Shown in pieces: positions 29,251 through 38,908 of a stretch of DNA of 64,000 bases. The stretch covers positions 1 to 64,000 of the forward strand of contig NZ_PYWI01000017.1 in NCBI RefSeq assembly GCF_003049575.1. Direction: 5' to 3'. The DNA comes from Lysinibacillus parviboronicapiens (GTDB lineage: Bacteria > Bacillota > Bacilli > Bacillales_A > Planococcaceae). A program made the translations under genes and the position numbers. The stretch's first letter is position 1; each line of letters starts with the position of its first letter. The notes beneath the pieces are model-generated. The model saw only the letters and a program-made list of their open reading frames with translations. It made no database searches and was not told the origin of the DNA.

Positions 29251-30048
29251 ATGCATCGCGGAAAAGGAATGAAATTTGTCGGCGATTCTCGTATTAAAGC
29301 GAATCACAGAATGCCGAACGTTCCAAAAGATTATTCCGAATACCCAGGTAAAACAGAAGCTTTCTGGCCAAACTTCTTGCTTAAAGAGTGGATGGTCGGT
29401 GCTGTTTTCTTAATTGGTTATTTATTGTTAACTGTCGCTCACCCGTCTCCACTTGAGGGACAGGCTGACCCGACAAATACAGCTTATATTCCATTACCGG
29501 ACTGGTACTTCTTATTCGTGTACCAATTATTAAAATACACATATGCTTCTGGTCCATACAATGTAATCGGAGCAATTGTTATGCCGGGTATTGCGTTCAT
29601 GGCGCTTTTATTAATGCCGTTTTTAGATACGACTCCAGAACGTCGTCCATCTAAACGTCCATTACCAACAGCGTTTATGTTATTAACACTAGCTTCAATG
29701 TTCTATTTAACTTGGGAATCAGTAGTGAACCATGACTGGGAAGCTTCTAAAAAACAAGGTGAAATTAAAGAAGAAGTTGAAGTTGTTATTGATGAATCAC
29801 TGCCAGGTTTTGCAATCTGGAATGGTGATACTGGTGAACAGGCTAAATCTTGTATTGCTTGTCATGCTGCTGACTTAAAAGGAGGTCCAGCTGCGCCAGC
29901 GTTAGCTGGTAACCAATTAACTGCTGAAGAAGTAGAAGATATTATCCATAATGGTCGTGGCGCAATGCCTGCTGGTCAATTTGCAGGTACTGATGAAGAG
30001 GCTAAACAATTAGCTGAATTTATCGCAAGCTTAAAACCTGCAGAATAA
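29251..30048 (+). CDS. qcrC: Menaquinol:cytochrome c reductase, fused cytochrome b/c subunit
   Basis: Fusion of a subunit-IV-like domain (three membrane helices, to about residue 170) and a C-terminal cytochrome c domain with heme motif SCIACHAADL (CIACH) and methionine ligand in GAMPAG. 265 residues, the Bacillus type. The fusion lets electrons pass directly from complex to c-heme on the outer face. ATG 29251 follows AAAGGAGGGG. Ends at the terminator 30061-30087. Confidence 0.96.
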   Translation: MHRGKGMKFVGDSRIKANHRMPNVPKDYSEYPGKTEAFWPNFLLKEWMVGAVFLIGYLLLTVAHPSPLEGQADPTNTAYIPLPDWYFLFVYQLLKYTYASGPYNVIGAIVMPGIAFMALLLMPFLDTTPERRPSKRPLPTAFMLLTLASMFYLTWESVVNHDWEASKKQGEIKEEVEVVIDESLPGFAIWNGDTGEQAKSCIACHAADLKGGPAAPALAGNQLTAEEVEDIIHNGRGAMPAGQFAGTDEEAKQLAEFIASLKPAE

Positions 30049-30060
30049 TATTAGTTTGAA

Positions 30061-30087
30061 AGAGTCAGGAAACTGGCTCTTTTTTTC
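30061..30087 (+). terminator. Terminator of qcrABC
   Basis: AGAGTCAG pairs with CTGGCTCT around GAAA, followed by seven T. Confidence 0.85.
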
Positions 30088-30174
30088 TAGCTTTTTCGCA
30101 GGTTTTAACTGTAATCATGATTGCAAGTGAAGAACTGTTTGAATTTGACGTGATTTAGGAGAAGGTGTCGAAAA

Positions 30175-30282
30175 ATGTATTTATTACCTTTTTGTCAACA
30201 AAGAGACATAGCGCAAGTAACTCACTCCAATGAATACATAATTATAAGGAAAAAAGACATCTTAGTTAAAGACGGACAGTAA
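30175..30282 (+). CDS. Possible 35-residue small protein between qcrC and ypjA
   Basis: ATG 30175 lies nine bases after AAGG of AGGAGAAGG (30157-30165) and opens 35 codons to TAA 30280-30282, whose last bases form part of the AAAGGAG site of ypjA 14 bases downstream. The predicted peptide starts MYLLPFCQQRD and ends KKDILVKDGQ; it has no signal or membrane helix. The coupling geometry is what supports it; it could also be a non-expressed frame. Confidence 0.4.
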   Translation: MYLLPFCQQRDIAQVTHSNEYIIIRKKDILVKDGQ

Positions 30283-30295
30283 AGGAGTTTTATTT

Positions 30296-30892
30296 ATGCA
30301 AATTACACGTGCAAACATCTGGTATCTCCTTACGCATAAATCATTTTTAATATTATTACTAGTCATTAATCTATTAGGAACAATTTACGGCTATTATTGG
30401 TATGGCTGGCAACTTGCCATCACGGAGCCTATTTTTTATATTTTTGTACCGGACAGTCCGACTGCCAGTTTGTTTTTTTGCTTTGTCTTAGCTGCGTGGA
30501 TTGTAGGCAAAAGTTGGCCACTCATGGAAGTATTAGCGCTTGTAACATTGGTGAAATACGGCTTATGGGCAGATGTTATGAACATTTGGACATTGGTTGA
30601 AACAGGCTCTATTGGCTGGCAGGGCTGGATGCTTGTCGGTTCACATTTTGCGATGGCCGTGCAGGCCGTGCTTTACATTGGCAAGTATGTATTTACATAT
30701 TGGCATATCGCCGTAGCCGCTGTATGGACTTTGCATAATGATGTGATTGACTATGTTTTTGGACAAATGCCGATGTATCGAGATTTAGCAGACTATACAA
30801 ACTATATTGGCTATTTTACATTTTGGTTATCCATCGCTTGTATTTTTCTTGCCTTTTTCTCAATGAGGTGGCGCAAATATTTGCCGAATTAG
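30296..30892 (+). CDS. ypjA: DUF1405 integral membrane protein YpjA
   Basis: A 198-residue protein with about five or six hydrophobic helices (LILLLVINLLGTIYGYYWYG, FFCFVLAAWIVG and others; quoted in part). It matches YpjA of B. subtilis in length and place after qcrC. Function unknown; possibly tied to assembly or quinone metabolism, but that is only position. ATG 30296 follows AAAGGAG. Confidence 0.85.
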   Translation: MQITRANIWYLLTHKSFLILLLVINLLGTIYGYYWYGWQLAITEPIFYIFVPDSPTASLFFCFVLAAWIVGKSWPLMEVLALVTLVKYGLWADVMNIWTLVETGSIGWQGWMLVGSHFAMAVQAVLYIGKYVFTYWHIAVAAVWTLHNDVIDYVFGQMPMYRDLADYTNYIGYFTFWLSIACIFLAFFSMRWRKYLPN

Positions 30893-30941
30893 GTAAATGT
30901 CTATAGAATTATAGTATCGAGTTAGAAAGGGGTTAAAAAAA

Positions 30942-31628
30942 TTGTCAACAACTATGTATATTGTTTATTTTGCGATTATACTAATACTGCCACTGTACGC
31001 ACAGATGAAAGTAAAAGGTACGTATAAAAAGTTCGCAAAGGAACGTACAATGAAGGGACAAACGGGTGCAGAGGTAGCGCGTGCGATTTTAGATGCGAAC
31101 GGCTTATATGATGTGCGCGTTGTGCCAACGCAAGGTGTATTATCTGATCACTATAATCCGGCAACAAAAACAGTTGCGTTATCGGAAAGTAACTTTTATG
31201 AAGCGAGTGTTGCGGGAGCGGCAGTTGCTGCCCACGAGGTAGGCCACGCTATCCAACATAAAGAAGCATATTCAATGCTTACATTGCGTAGTAAGCTTGT
31301 ACCAGTAGCAAACATTTCTTCAAATGCTTCTTGGATTTTTGTGATGATTGGTATTTTTGCAAGTAGTTCGAATATGTTGCTTTTAGGGATTGTATTATTA
31401 GCAGCTGGGGTAGTATTCCAATTAGTGACATTGCCAGTTGAGTTCGATGCGTCGAAGCGGGCACTTGTGCAAATGAATTCACTAGGAATTATTACAAACG
31501 AAGAAGAACGCCCAGCACGTAAAGTGTTAAGTGCCGCAGCATTAACATATGTTGCCGCAGCAGCAGTAGCTGTATTAGAATTATTACGTTTGATTTTAAT
31601 CTTTACCAATATGCGTAGCGATGACTAA
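30942..31628 (+). CDS. Zinc-dependent membrane protease (YugP type)
   Basis: A 228-residue membrane protein with the metalloprotease motif HEVGH within AAHEVGHAIQH (about residue 93) and flanking hydrophobic helices, as in the YugP/neutral zinc metallopeptidase family; a conserved EFDASKRAL follows. Start TTG 30942 lies after AAAGGGG. In B. subtilis this position holds ypjB, a sporulation protein; here the protease gene occupies it. Substrate unknown. Confidence 0.85.
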   Translation: MSTTMYIVYFAIILILPLYAQMKVKGTYKKFAKERTMKGQTGAEVARAILDANGLYDVRVVPTQGVLSDHYNPATKTVALSESNFYEASVAGAAVAAHEVGHAIQHKEAYSMLTLRSKLVPVANISSNASWIFVMIGIFASSSNMLLLGIVLLAAGVVFQLVTLPVEFDASKRALVQMNSLGIITNEEERPARKVLSAAALTYVAAAAVAVLELLRLILIFTNMRSDD

Positions 31629-31635
31629 TTAAAAA

Positions 31636-31675
31636 GCTTGTTATAGTGGATATTGCCACTATAGCGAGTTTTTTT
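31636..31675 (+). terminator. Terminator of ypjA-yugP-like operon
   Basis: TATAGTGG pairs with CCACTATA inside a longer imperfect stem, followed by TTTTTTT. Confidence 0.85.
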
Positions 31676-31715
31676 CTTTCACAAATAGGTGCATCTAAAT
31701 AATCCTCCGAGCCAT

Positions 31716-31745
31716 GAAAAAATACCCGCTGATGGTTAAGCGGGT
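31716..31745 (-). terminator. Terminator of ypjC
   Basis: On the minus strand ACCCGC and GCGGGT form the stem and are followed by ATTTTTTC, 15 bases past the ypjC stop. Confidence 0.75.
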
Positions 31746-31759
31746 AGTGGATATTGTGA

Positions 31760-32629
31760 TTAGTGGATGGGTTGTTTTTGGTCGTCCAGTGTAAAGCCTT
31801 CGCCAGTCACATCTCGCACTTCCGAAATAGATACAAAGGCGTGAGGATCCAATTCGTGAATAATAGATTTCAAGCGTACAACCTCATTGCGCCCGACAAC
31901 ACAATACAGCACTTCTTTTGGCTGCTTTGTAAAGTGACCATGACCTTCTAAGACCGTGACGCCACGTTCCATACGAAGTGCAATCAAATCTGCTATAGCA
32001 CTAGACTTTTCAGAAATTATTAATGCGCCGCGCGCTGCATATGCCCCGTCCTGTACAAAATCGATGACGCGTGCACCGACAAATACAGCAACTAGTGTAT
32101 ACATCATAGAGCGTGCATCTAAAAATGTTAGCCATGACAGTAAAATCACGATAGCATCGAACATAAACATTGTTTTACCCATGCTCCAACCAAAATATTT
32201 ATGGGCGAGTCGTGCTAAAATATCTACACCACCAGTTGTACCGCCAAAGCGGAATACGATGCCGAGACCGAGTCCGACAAAGACCCCAGCAAAAAGAGCA
32301 ACAAGGAATAAATCATCCTCTAAGTGAATGGTGTATTGGTATTTTTGAAAAATTTTCAGGAACACAGATACAGAAATTGTTCCGATCATGGTATAAATAA
32401 ATGCTTTTTTTCCGAGTAGTCGCCAGCCGAGAATAAACATGGGAATATTCAACAGTAAATTCAGTAATGCAGGATCCCAACCTACTGTAAAATAAAGCAC
32501 AAGGGTAATCCCACTAAAACCGCCTTCACCTAGCTGATTTTGCATATTAAAGTGTACAAAGCCAAAGCTAAAAATTGCAGCTCCGAGCATTATTGCGATG
32601 ATATTGCGTATTTTGATCTGTTTAAGCAT
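31760..32629 (-). CDS. ypjC: YitT-family membrane protein YpjC
   Basis: A 289-residue protein with five to six membrane helices (YitT/DUF161 domain, about residues 1-210) and a C-terminal cytoplasmic DUF2179 domain (TVLEGHGHFTKQPKEVLYC seen in part). Proposed transporter or membrane regulator; substrate unknown. Start ATG 32629 is five bases after AGGAGG; the frame upstream is not used. It is the only minus-strand gene in this part of the backbone, as in B. subtilis. Confidence 0.88.
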   Translation of the reverse strand: MLKQIKIRNIIAIMLGAAIFSFGFVHFNMQNQLGEGGFSGITLVLYFTVGWDPALLNLLLNIPMFILGWRLLGKKAFIYTMIGTISVSVFLKIFQKYQYTIHLEDDLFLVALFAGVFVGLGLGIVFRFGGTTGGVDILARLAHKYFGWSMGKTMFMFDAIVILLSWLTFLDARSMMYTLVAVFVGARVIDFVQDGAYAARGALIISEKSSAIADLIALRMERGVTVLEGHGHFTKQPKEVLYCVVGRNEVVRLKSIIHELDPHAFVSISEVRDVTGEGFTLDDQKQPIH

Positions 32630-32744
32630 AAGACCTCCTGGCGTTCCAAACAAATGACGTAGTGGATTCTATTATCTGTCATTTTATTGTTTTTGACAAC
32701 AATGGTGTAAATTTTATACGATGGAGGTAGGAGTGTGATTATCG

Positions 32745-33080
32745 ATGACAGAGCAAGTTACAATGCAAGCTTTACAAAAACGTGTGGATGATTATATTGG
32801 ACAGTTTAAAGAAGGCTATTTCCCACCATTTGAATTACTGGCACGTTTAACGGAAGAGCTTGGTGAATTGTCACGTGAAGTACAGGATGTTTATGGACAA
32901 AAGAAGAAAAAGAGCACCGAAGAAGTGAATAGCATAGAGGAAGAATTAGGCGACTTTTTCTTTGTTTTAGTATGCTTTGCCAATGCACAAGGCATTAATT
33001 TGGATGAAGCGCTTCTACGTGTCATACATAAATTTGAAACGAGAGATAAGGGTCGCTGGACAAGAAAGGATGAAGAATAA
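32745..33080 (+). CDS. ypjD: MazG-like nucleotide pyrophosphohydrolase YpjD
   Basis: A 111-residue all-alpha NTP-PPase with the metal-binding EExxE...ExxD pattern ([13 protein letters not shown] and [16 protein letters not shown]). Likely hydrolyses non-canonical or excess NTPs/dNTPs. Same length as the B. subtilis protein. Its stop overlaps the dapB start (TAATG), so the two are translationally coupled. Confidence 0.92.
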   Translation: MTEQVTMQALQKRVDDYIGQFKEGYFPPFELLARLTEELGELSREVQDVYGQKKKKSTEEVNSIEEELGDFFFVLVCFANAQGINLDEALLRVIHKFETRDKGRWTRKDEE

Positions 33081-33877
33081 TGTCGATTCGTGTAGCAATT
33101 GCAGGACCAAGAGGAAAAATGGGAGCTGAAGCTGTACATACAGTCATGAAACATGACAAAATGGAATTAGTAGCTGTACTAGATTATAAAGAAGTAGGCG
33201 CAACATTAGCAGATTTAGATATGTTCCCAGCGAGTTATACAGCACCAATATTTACAGATATGCATGAACTTGTAGAAGTGACTGCTCCAGATGTACTAGT
33301 GGACTTAACGAATCCACATGCAGTATATCAACATACAAAAGAGGCATTGAATTTAAGTGTACGTCCTGTTATCGGAACAACAGGCTTTACAGATGCGCAA
33401 CTAGAGGAATTATCAGCACTTGCCAAAGAAAAGGAGTTAGGTTGTATTATTGCACCTAACTTTGCGATTGGTGCCATCCTGATGATGAAATTTGCCAAGG
33501 AAGCGGCAAAATACTTACCTGATGTAGAAATTATTGAAATGCATCATGATCAAAAACTAGATGCCCCGTCTGGTACTGCTGTTAAAACGGCCCAAATGAT
33601 TCAAGAGGTGCGAAGTCAAAAAGCGCAAGGTCATCCAGAGGAGAAAGAAACACTTGAAGGTGCAAGAGGCGCTGATTTTGATGGCATGCGTATCCACTCT
33701 GTTCGTTTACCAGGCTTAGTGGCACATCAGCAGGTATTATTTGGTGGTGACGGTCAACTACTAACAATTCGTCATGACTCACTAAATCGCAATTCCTTCA
33801 TGTCAGGCGTCGCATTTTGTGTAGAAGAGGTCATGAAAATGGATCAGCTTGTTTATGGTTTAGAAAACATCATCTAA
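33080..33877 (+). CDS. dapB: 4-Hydroxy-tetrahydrodipicolinate reductase
   Basis: NAD(P)H reduction in lysine/diaminopimelate synthesis; the product also feeds dipicolinic acid for spores. The 265-residue protein has the Rossmann [10 protein letters not shown] near residue 9 (an unusual GxxGxxG), IIGTTG-like [23 protein letters not shown] and the final [12 protein letters not shown]. Belongs to the ypjD-dapB-mgsA-bshA-cca operon. Confidence 0.97.
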   Translation: MSIRVAIAGPRGKMGAEAVHTVMKHDKMELVAVLDYKEVGATLADLDMFPASYTAPIFTDMHELVEVTAPDVLVDLTNPHAVYQHTKEALNLSVRPVIGTTGFTDAQLEELSALAKEKELGCIIAPNFAIGAILMMKFAKEAAKYLPDVEIIEMHHDQKLDAPSGTAVKTAQMIQEVRSQKAQGHPEEKETLEGARGADFDGMRIHSVRLPGLVAHQQVLFGGDGQLLTIRHDSLNRNSFMSGVAFCVEEVMKMDQLVYGLENII

Positions 33878-33895
33878 AGATTGGATGGAAAAATT

Positions 33896-34300
33896 ATGAA
33901 AATCGCACTAATCGCACACGATCGTAAGAAAGATAATTTAGTACAGTTTGCTATTGCTTACAAAGATATTTTACTGGAGCACACGCTATATGCTACAGGT
34001 ACTACAGGGCAACGTGTCATTGAAGCCACAGGTTTAGAGATCGCACGTTTTCGCTCAGGTCCACTTGGTGGGGACCAACAAATTGGCGCAATGATTGCCA
34101 ATAATGATATGGACATGGTTATTTTCTTCCGTGATCCATTAACAGCACAACCACATGAGCCAGATGTTTCTGCACTTATTCGTCTTTGTGATGTTTACCA
34201 AGTGCCACTGGCAACAAATATGGGTACTGCGGAAATATTACTAAAAGGCCTGCAAGAGGGTTTTGTGGATTGGAGACTGATTCAAGAAAGACGAGACTAA
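33896..34300 (+). CDS. mgsA: Methylglyoxal synthase
   Basis: Converts dihydroxyacetone phosphate to methylglyoxal and phosphate, a glycolytic bypass. The 134-residue protein has [29 protein letters not shown] and [15 protein letters not shown], which include the catalytic aspartates and histidine. ATG 33896 matches the usual start; a TTG at 33881 would add five residues. Confidence 0.96.
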   Translation: MKIALIAHDRKKDNLVQFAIAYKDILLEHTLYATGTTGQRVIEATGLEIARFRSGPLGGDQQIGAMIANNDMDMVIFFRDPLTAQPHEPDVSALIRLCDVYQVPLATNMGTAEILLKGLQEGFVDWRLIQERRD

Positions 34301-34330
34301 AAGACGTGATTCAGAAAGGATGATAATCGA

Positions 34331-35476
34331 ATGAGAAAGCTTAAAATTGGCATTACCTGTTATCCAACAGTTGGAGGCTCTGGTGTTATCGCAACAGAAT
34401 TAGGAAAAATGCTTGCAGAGAGAGGACACGAAATTCATTTCATCACCTCGAGCGTACCATTTCGATTGAATAAAATTTATCCAACCGTCTTTTTCCATGA
34501 AGTAGAAGTGAACAATTATTCCGTTTTTCAGTATTCACCCTATGATATTGCCTTAGCGAGTAAAATGGCAGACGTAATTAAAGATGAAGGGCTAGATGTG
34601 CTACATGTGCATTATGCAATACCACATGCAGTTTGTGCGGTGCTAGCGCGTGAAATGAGTGGGCAAAATATTGGTATCGTGACAACATTGCACGGCACAG
34701 ATATTTCGGTGCTTGGCCAGGATTCAACACTTTCTCAGGCGATCCGATACGGTATTGATAAGTCAGATGTAGTAACAGCAGTATCAGAGGCATTAAAAGA
34801 ACAAACATATGACCTCATTGATACTGTGAAGCCAATTGACACAATTTATAACTTCGTTGATGAGCGTGAATATCGTCCACTTGACCCAGGAAATTTAAAA
34901 GCACAGTTTGGTATTCAGGCTGATGAAAAAGTCATTATTCACGTTTCTAACTTCCGCAAAATTAAAAACCTCCCGCATGTTGTGGATGCCTTTATGAAAA
35001 TCCGCGCGAACATGAAAGCAAAGCTATTATTAGTAGGGGATGGCCCAGAAAAGCATCGTGTTATGGATCAAGTGAAGGGAAGTCCGTATGTCAAAGACGT
35101 CCTGTTTTTAGGCAAGCAAGAAAACTTAGCTGAATTGTATTCTATTAGTGACCTTAAACTATTACTTTCACAGCAAGAGTCGTTTGGTCTGGTACTACTA
35201 GAAGCAATGGCTTGTGGTGTGCCATGTATCGGTTCAGCCGTTGGTGGAATTCCAGAAGTCATTGATCATGGTGTGGATGGTTATTTAGTGGAACAAGGCG
35301 ATACAGATGCCGTAGCAGAGTATGCCGTCAATTTATTGAATGATGAACAACAATTACAAAATTTCCGTGAAGCGGCTATGCGTGCTGTTAATGAAAAATT
35401 CCACTCATCCAAGATTGTCGAGCAGTATGAAAAATTGTACGAGAAGGTTGCGGAAAAAAATCATGCAAAACAATAA
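34331..35476 (+). CDS. bshA: Bacillithiol synthesis glycosyltransferase BshA
   Basis: Transfers GlcNAc from UDP-GlcNAc to L-malate, first step of bacillithiol synthesis. A GT4 enzyme of 381 residues with [19 protein letters not shown] at the N terminus (quoted in parts: [10 protein letters not shown]), [16 protein letters not shown] and the C-terminal [16 protein letters not shown]. Located beside mgsA and cca as in B. subtilis (ypjH). Its last 14 bases overlap the start of cca. Confidence 0.95.
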   Translation: MRKLKIGITCYPTVGGSGVIATELGKMLAERGHEIHFITSSVPFRLNKIYPTVFFHEVEVNNYSVFQYSPYDIALASKMADVIKDEGLDVLHVHYAIPHAVCAVLAREMSGQNIGIVTTLHGTDISVLGQDSTLSQAIRYGIDKSDVVTAVSEALKEQTYDLIDTVKPIDTIYNFVDEREYRPLDPGNLKAQFGIQADEKVIIHVSNFRKIKNLPHVVDAFMKIRANMKAKLLLVGDGPEKHRVMDQVKGSPYVKDVLFLGKQENLAELYSISDLKLLLSQQESFGLVLLEAMACGVPCIGSAVGGIPEVIDHGVDGYLVEQGDTDAVAEYAVNLLNDEQQLQNFREAAMRAVNEKFHSSKIVEQYEKLYEKVAEKNHAKQ

Positions 35477-36656
35477 AGAATGGCAGGCAGCCTTCTTTGT
35501 CATTGAACAATTAGAGGAGGCTGGGTTTGAAGCAGTTGTCGTTGGGGGTGCAGTACGAGATGCATTACTGGATCGACCTGTACATGATGTTGACGTAGCG
35601 ACAAATGCCTTGCCAGAAGAAGTGAAGGCTGTTTTTAAACGAACAGTGGATATTGGTATTCAGCATGGTACAGTGCTTGTCATTGTGCCAGCTGCTCCTG
35701 TTGAAGTAACGACATATCGAACCGATGGTGAATATACTGATCATCGCAGACCTGAGGCCGTGCATTTTGTACGTTCTCTGAAAGAAGATTTACAGCGCCG
35801 AGACTTTACGATGAATGCCATTGCCATGCGTCGTGATGGATCTCTGGTCGATTATTACGGAGGGCAACAGGATATTGAAGCGCGTGTAATCCGGGCAGTA
35901 GGTGAGGCGCAGGTGCGCTTTGCAGAAGATGCTCTACGAATGCTACGGGCTGTGCGTTTTTCTGCACAGCTTGGCTTTTCAATTGAAGAAACGACTTTAC
36001 AGGCGATGCAGGCCAAGGCGGCTGATATTGCTTTTATAGCCAAAGAACGTCTCAAGGCCGAACTCGATAAACTTTGGGTTGGAAAAGATGTTTATAATGG
36101 TATAAAGAAGCTTCAGGAAAGTGATTTGGCTGTATTTTTAACTGGAGACTTTCACGCAGAAAATTGGCGTGGCTTTTGTGTTCAAAATAAGCTATTTGGT
36201 TGGGCGTATTTTGCCCTTTCGCAAGGTGAAAAATGGCCAGACGTGTTGCGTTGCTATCGTTTATCAAATAAAGAAATGGCGTTTGTAAAGTCGGCTTTAG
36301 CGGCTTTTCATGCGTTCGAAAGCGGTTGGACCAATCTGGACTATTTTACGTTTAGGGAAGAAGAGCTTGAGGCAGCCCGTTACTTTGCTGAGTTTAGGCA
36401 GCTTGACGTTCCTATGCCACAAGAAAGTATTCAGGAGGCGCAGGCAAAGTTGCCTATCCGACAACGACAAGAGATTGTGGTAAATGGCATGGATTTGTTA
36501 AAATGGTCTGGACAAAAACGTGGCCCATGGGTAAAAGAGGCTTTGCAGTCCATGCTTGAAGCGGTTGTCAGCGGTGAGCTCCAAAATGAGCGACAGCAGA
36601 TAAAACATTGGATTGAACAGACATATATCCATAAAGGGGAAAACCCTAATAACTAA
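35463..36656 (+). CDS. cca: CCA-adding tRNA nucleotidyltransferase
   Basis: Adds or repairs the 3' CCA end of tRNAs. The 397-residue class II enzyme has GGAVRDALL, the catalytic DVDVAT, and [12 protein letters not shown]; the length equals that of B. subtilis. ATG 35463 overlaps the end of bshA by 14 bases; the frame open back to 35340 lies inside bshA and is not used. Last gene of the dapB operon. Confidence 0.96.
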   Translation: MQNNKEWQAAFFVIEQLEEAGFEAVVVGGAVRDALLDRPVHDVDVATNALPEEVKAVFKRTVDIGIQHGTVLVIVPAAPVEVTTYRTDGEYTDHRRPEAVHFVRSLKEDLQRRDFTMNAIAMRRDGSLVDYYGGQQDIEARVIRAVGEAQVRFAEDALRMLRAVRFSAQLGFSIEETTLQAMQAKAADIAFIAKERLKAELDKLWVGKDVYNGIKKLQESDLAVFLTGDFHAENWRGFCVQNKLFGWAYFALSQGEKWPDVLRCYRLSNKEMAFVKSALAAFHAFESGWTNLDYFTFREEELEAARYFAEFRQLDVPMPQESIQEAQAKLPIRQRQEIVVNGMDLLKWSGQKRGPWVKEALQSMLEAVVSGELQNERQQIKHWIEQTYIHKGENPNN

Positions 36657-36660
36657 TTGT

Positions 36661-36720
36661 AGCAGGTGATCCAATTAACATGCGTTAGTAGCAGCATGGC
36701 AATGGTCACTTGCTTTTTTT
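36661..36720 (+). terminator. Terminator of the dapB-cca operon
   Basis: GCAGGTGATCC pairs imperfectly with GGTCACTTGC, with an inner CATGC/GCATG stem, followed by TTTTTTT. The remaining bases to 36908 hold no gene; they are the birA upstream region. Confidence 0.8.
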
Positions 36721-36908
36721 ATGGAGTAAAGCCGAAACTGCATAGTCTGATTATGCATCGCTTATAGCTAGTTATTGTGCTTGAAAGTGATTTTTGAAGA
36801 CGTTATGTGGTCAATTGTCGCAATTTACAGTATGATAAATACTAATAAAGCGATGTTTTCAAAGCAACTAAAAACGATTCGTACATTATACTAAAGGATT
36901 GATTTCGC

Positions 36909-37895
36909 ATGAGTATGTCCATGAAAGATGAAATTTTAAAAAGATTATTAGCTGCGAACGGTGAGGCCGTTTCGGGTCAAGAGTTAGCGGATACACTAGG
37001 TGTATCACGTACAGCTATTTGGAAGCATATGCAGACATTGCAAGAGGAAGGTTACATATTTGAAACGGTAAAGAAAAAGGGCTATGTGTTAACGGGTGTG
37101 CCAAATAGTTTAAGCCCTACACAAATTGAACTTTTTCTAAATACAAAGCGCTTTGGTCGAGAAATTCACCATTTTGATGTGGTCGATTCTACGCAGACTA
37201 TTGCTCATAAGCTTGCACAGGAAGGCGCTCCGGATGGCACAATTGTTATCGGAGAAGAGCAAACAGCCGGGCGTGGCCGTATGGCAAGACCATGGGAATC
37301 TGCACATGGTACAGGCATTTGGATGACTATTATTGTGCGACCCGATGTTTCACCACAGCAAGCATCCTCATTTACACTTGTGGTGGCGGTTGCCGTCACA
37401 ATGGCCATTAAAACATTGTATAAAAACGTAGAGCCCGCTATTAAATGGCCGAATGATTTACTCATTAATGGTAAAAAATGTACCGGTATTTTAACGGAGA
37501 TGCAAGCAGAAGCGGACCTTGTTCAAGCATTACTCGTGGGAGTCGGTATTAATGCCAATCAAGTAGAAACGGATTTCTCAGCAGACATTTCAGACATTGC
37601 GACATCGTTACGATTGGAAGCGGGCGAAGAAATTAACCGCGCTGCACTTGTTGCTACAATTCTACAGTACTTAGAGCAATTTACAGATTTGTTTGTCCAC
37701 GAAGGTTTTGCTAGCATTAAAAGGCTATGGGAAGAATTGTCGTGCACCATTGGGCAACGCATCGAAGTGACGACTATCCGGGAACGCTTTGAGGGTGTTG
37801 CTAGTGGCATTACTGAAGATGGTGTGTTAGAGCTAACACTGAACGATGGCACAGTTCGAACAATTTATTCTGGAGATATAAAAATTTTATCATAG
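36909..37895 (+). CDS. birA: Biotin-protein ligase and biotin repressor
   Basis: Attaches biotin to carboxylase carrier proteins and, with biotinyl-AMP, represses biotin genes. The 328-residue protein has an N-terminal winged helix (about residues 5-60, GQELADTLGVSRTAIWKH), the ligase motif GRGRMARPWES and KWPNDLLINGKKCTGIL, and a C-terminal SH3-like domain. Located after cca and before pan genes in Bacillus; here about 7 kb separate it from panB. Confidence 0.96.
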   Translation: MSMSMKDEILKRLLAANGEAVSGQELADTLGVSRTAIWKHMQTLQEEGYIFETVKKKGYVLTGVPNSLSPTQIELFLNTKRFGREIHHFDVVDSTQTIAHKLAQEGAPDGTIVIGEEQTAGRGRMARPWESAHGTGIWMTIIVRPDVSPQQASSFTLVVAVAVTMAIKTLYKNVEPAIKWPNDLLINGKKCTGILTEMQAEADLVQALLVGVGINANQVETDFSADISDIATSLRLEAGEEINRAALVATILQYLEQFTDLFVHEGFASIKRLWEELSCTIGQRIEVTTIRERFEGVASGITEDGVLELTLNDGTVRTIYSGDIKILS

Positions 37896-37896
37896 T

Positions 37897-37938
37897 AAAA
37901 GCTGCGAGGGCGACTTACGCCCCGCAGCTTTTGTTTTT
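37897..37938 (+). terminator. Terminator of birA
   Basis: AAAAGCTGCGAGGGCG pairs with CGCCCCGCAGCTTTT (one bulge) and is followed by GTTTTTG. Confidence 0.9.
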
Positions 37939-37962
37939 GATGTTTAACATGTCTGGCTAACA

Positions 37963-38067
37963 GCGACATTGCAGTATCGACTGACAATAAAGGCAGTTTT
38001 ACTGGCGATAATGCAAGTTCAATCAGCGATTTAGCAGGATTTATTAGCGATAATGCAGGTTCTACCG
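37963..38067 (+). repeat. Five tandem 21-bp units (core GCGATAATGCAGGTT)
   Basis: Units start at 37963, 37984, 38005, 38026 and 38047, exactly 21 bp apart. The best units share GCGATAATGCA-GTTC; the second is the most decayed. The array sits in the gap between the birA terminator and the 3' end of the convergent DUF4097 gene. The sequence differs from the arrays at 2.2 and 12.8 kb but the period is the same. Confidence 0.85.
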
Positions 38068-38074
38068 GTGGTTT

Positions 38075-38908
38075 TTATTGTAGTGTTAATTCTAGGTCCC
38101 CGTGGGAAAGCGAGACACTTAGCTGATGATCACCTTCATATCGCTGTGTAACTTTACTGTCTTGTGACTGATGATTGACCGTAACATCTCCAAAGGCTGT
38201 GTTTAATTCATAGCCTAAGTCGTTTTTTTTGTTTTGTAAGTTTATTGTTGTATCACCAAAGCTAGATGTTATCGTTGTTTGACCGTTTAAAGTACCGTCA
38301 ATGTTAATATCACCATGCTCGCTTTCAGCAACGAATCCGTTACTTGTAAATTGTGCTAGCGTCATATCACCAAAAGACTGGGTAATTTCTGTGTTCATGC
38401 CATCCATATCTTTGAACAGAATATCTCCGTAATTACTTATTACATTGAGTTGCTGATATTGCAAGCCACGAAGCGTTGTATCTCCAAAATTACTGTCGAG
38501 CACTACTTTATTCAACGCCACTTTTTCAGGAACATAAATTTTAATGGATGGTGTTGTATTCATACTAAAGCCAAAGGAAATTCGATTTTTTTTATTACTT
38601 TCAGTTTCAACAGTCAGCGTACCGTTTTTAACACTATAGGTAACATCGGCATCTTCAAACGCATGGACTTCTAAAGCATAACTATCGCCAGAAAGGATTT
38701 CGACATCTCCATAGTCATTGATAACATCAATGTTCGTGAATGCTTCAAGTGTATAAGAATTATTGACAAGTGACTGTTTAGTAGGCACATGCAAACCGGT
38801 GCCATCTTTAAAAATCGACCATTTACCACCTGAGGCATAGCCGATAACGGCTAGCAAAAGGCCTAAAGTAATCATGGATACAGCAAAAAGTTTATGACGA
38901 GAAATCAT
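38075..38908 (-). CDS. DUF4097 beta-helix protein
   Basis: A 277-residue protein with one N-terminal membrane helix (about residues 7-25) and an outer domain of short repeating beta-strands with a recurring 'fGD' pattern (NDYGDVEIL, SNFGDTTLRG, SNYGDILFKD, QSFGDMTLA, SSFGDTTINL, TAFGDVTV), typical of DUF4097 adhesin-like beta-solenoids. Third gene of a PadR-DUF1700-DUF4097 operon; its ATG follows the DUF1700 stop directly. Such operons are thought to act at the cell envelope, but the function is not established. Confidence 0.88.
   Translation of the reverse strand: MISRHKLFAVSMITLGLLLAVIGYASGGKWSIFKDGTGLHVPTKQSLVNNSYTLEAFTNIDVINDYGDVEILSGDSYALEVHAFEDADVTYSVKNGTLTVETESNKKNRISFGFSMNTTPSIKIYVPEKVALNKVVLDSNFGDTTLRGLQYQQLNVISNYGDILFKDMDGMNTEITQSFGDMTLAQFTSNGFVAESEHGDINIDGTLNGQTTITSSFGDTTINLQNKKNDLGYELNTAFGDVTVNHQSQDSKVTQRYEGDHQLSVSLSHGDLELTLQ

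Noticed and set aside
37963..38067. CRISPR-like array
   Set aside because: Units are contiguous 21-bp repeats with no unique spacers of 30 bp or so, and no cas genes are present.
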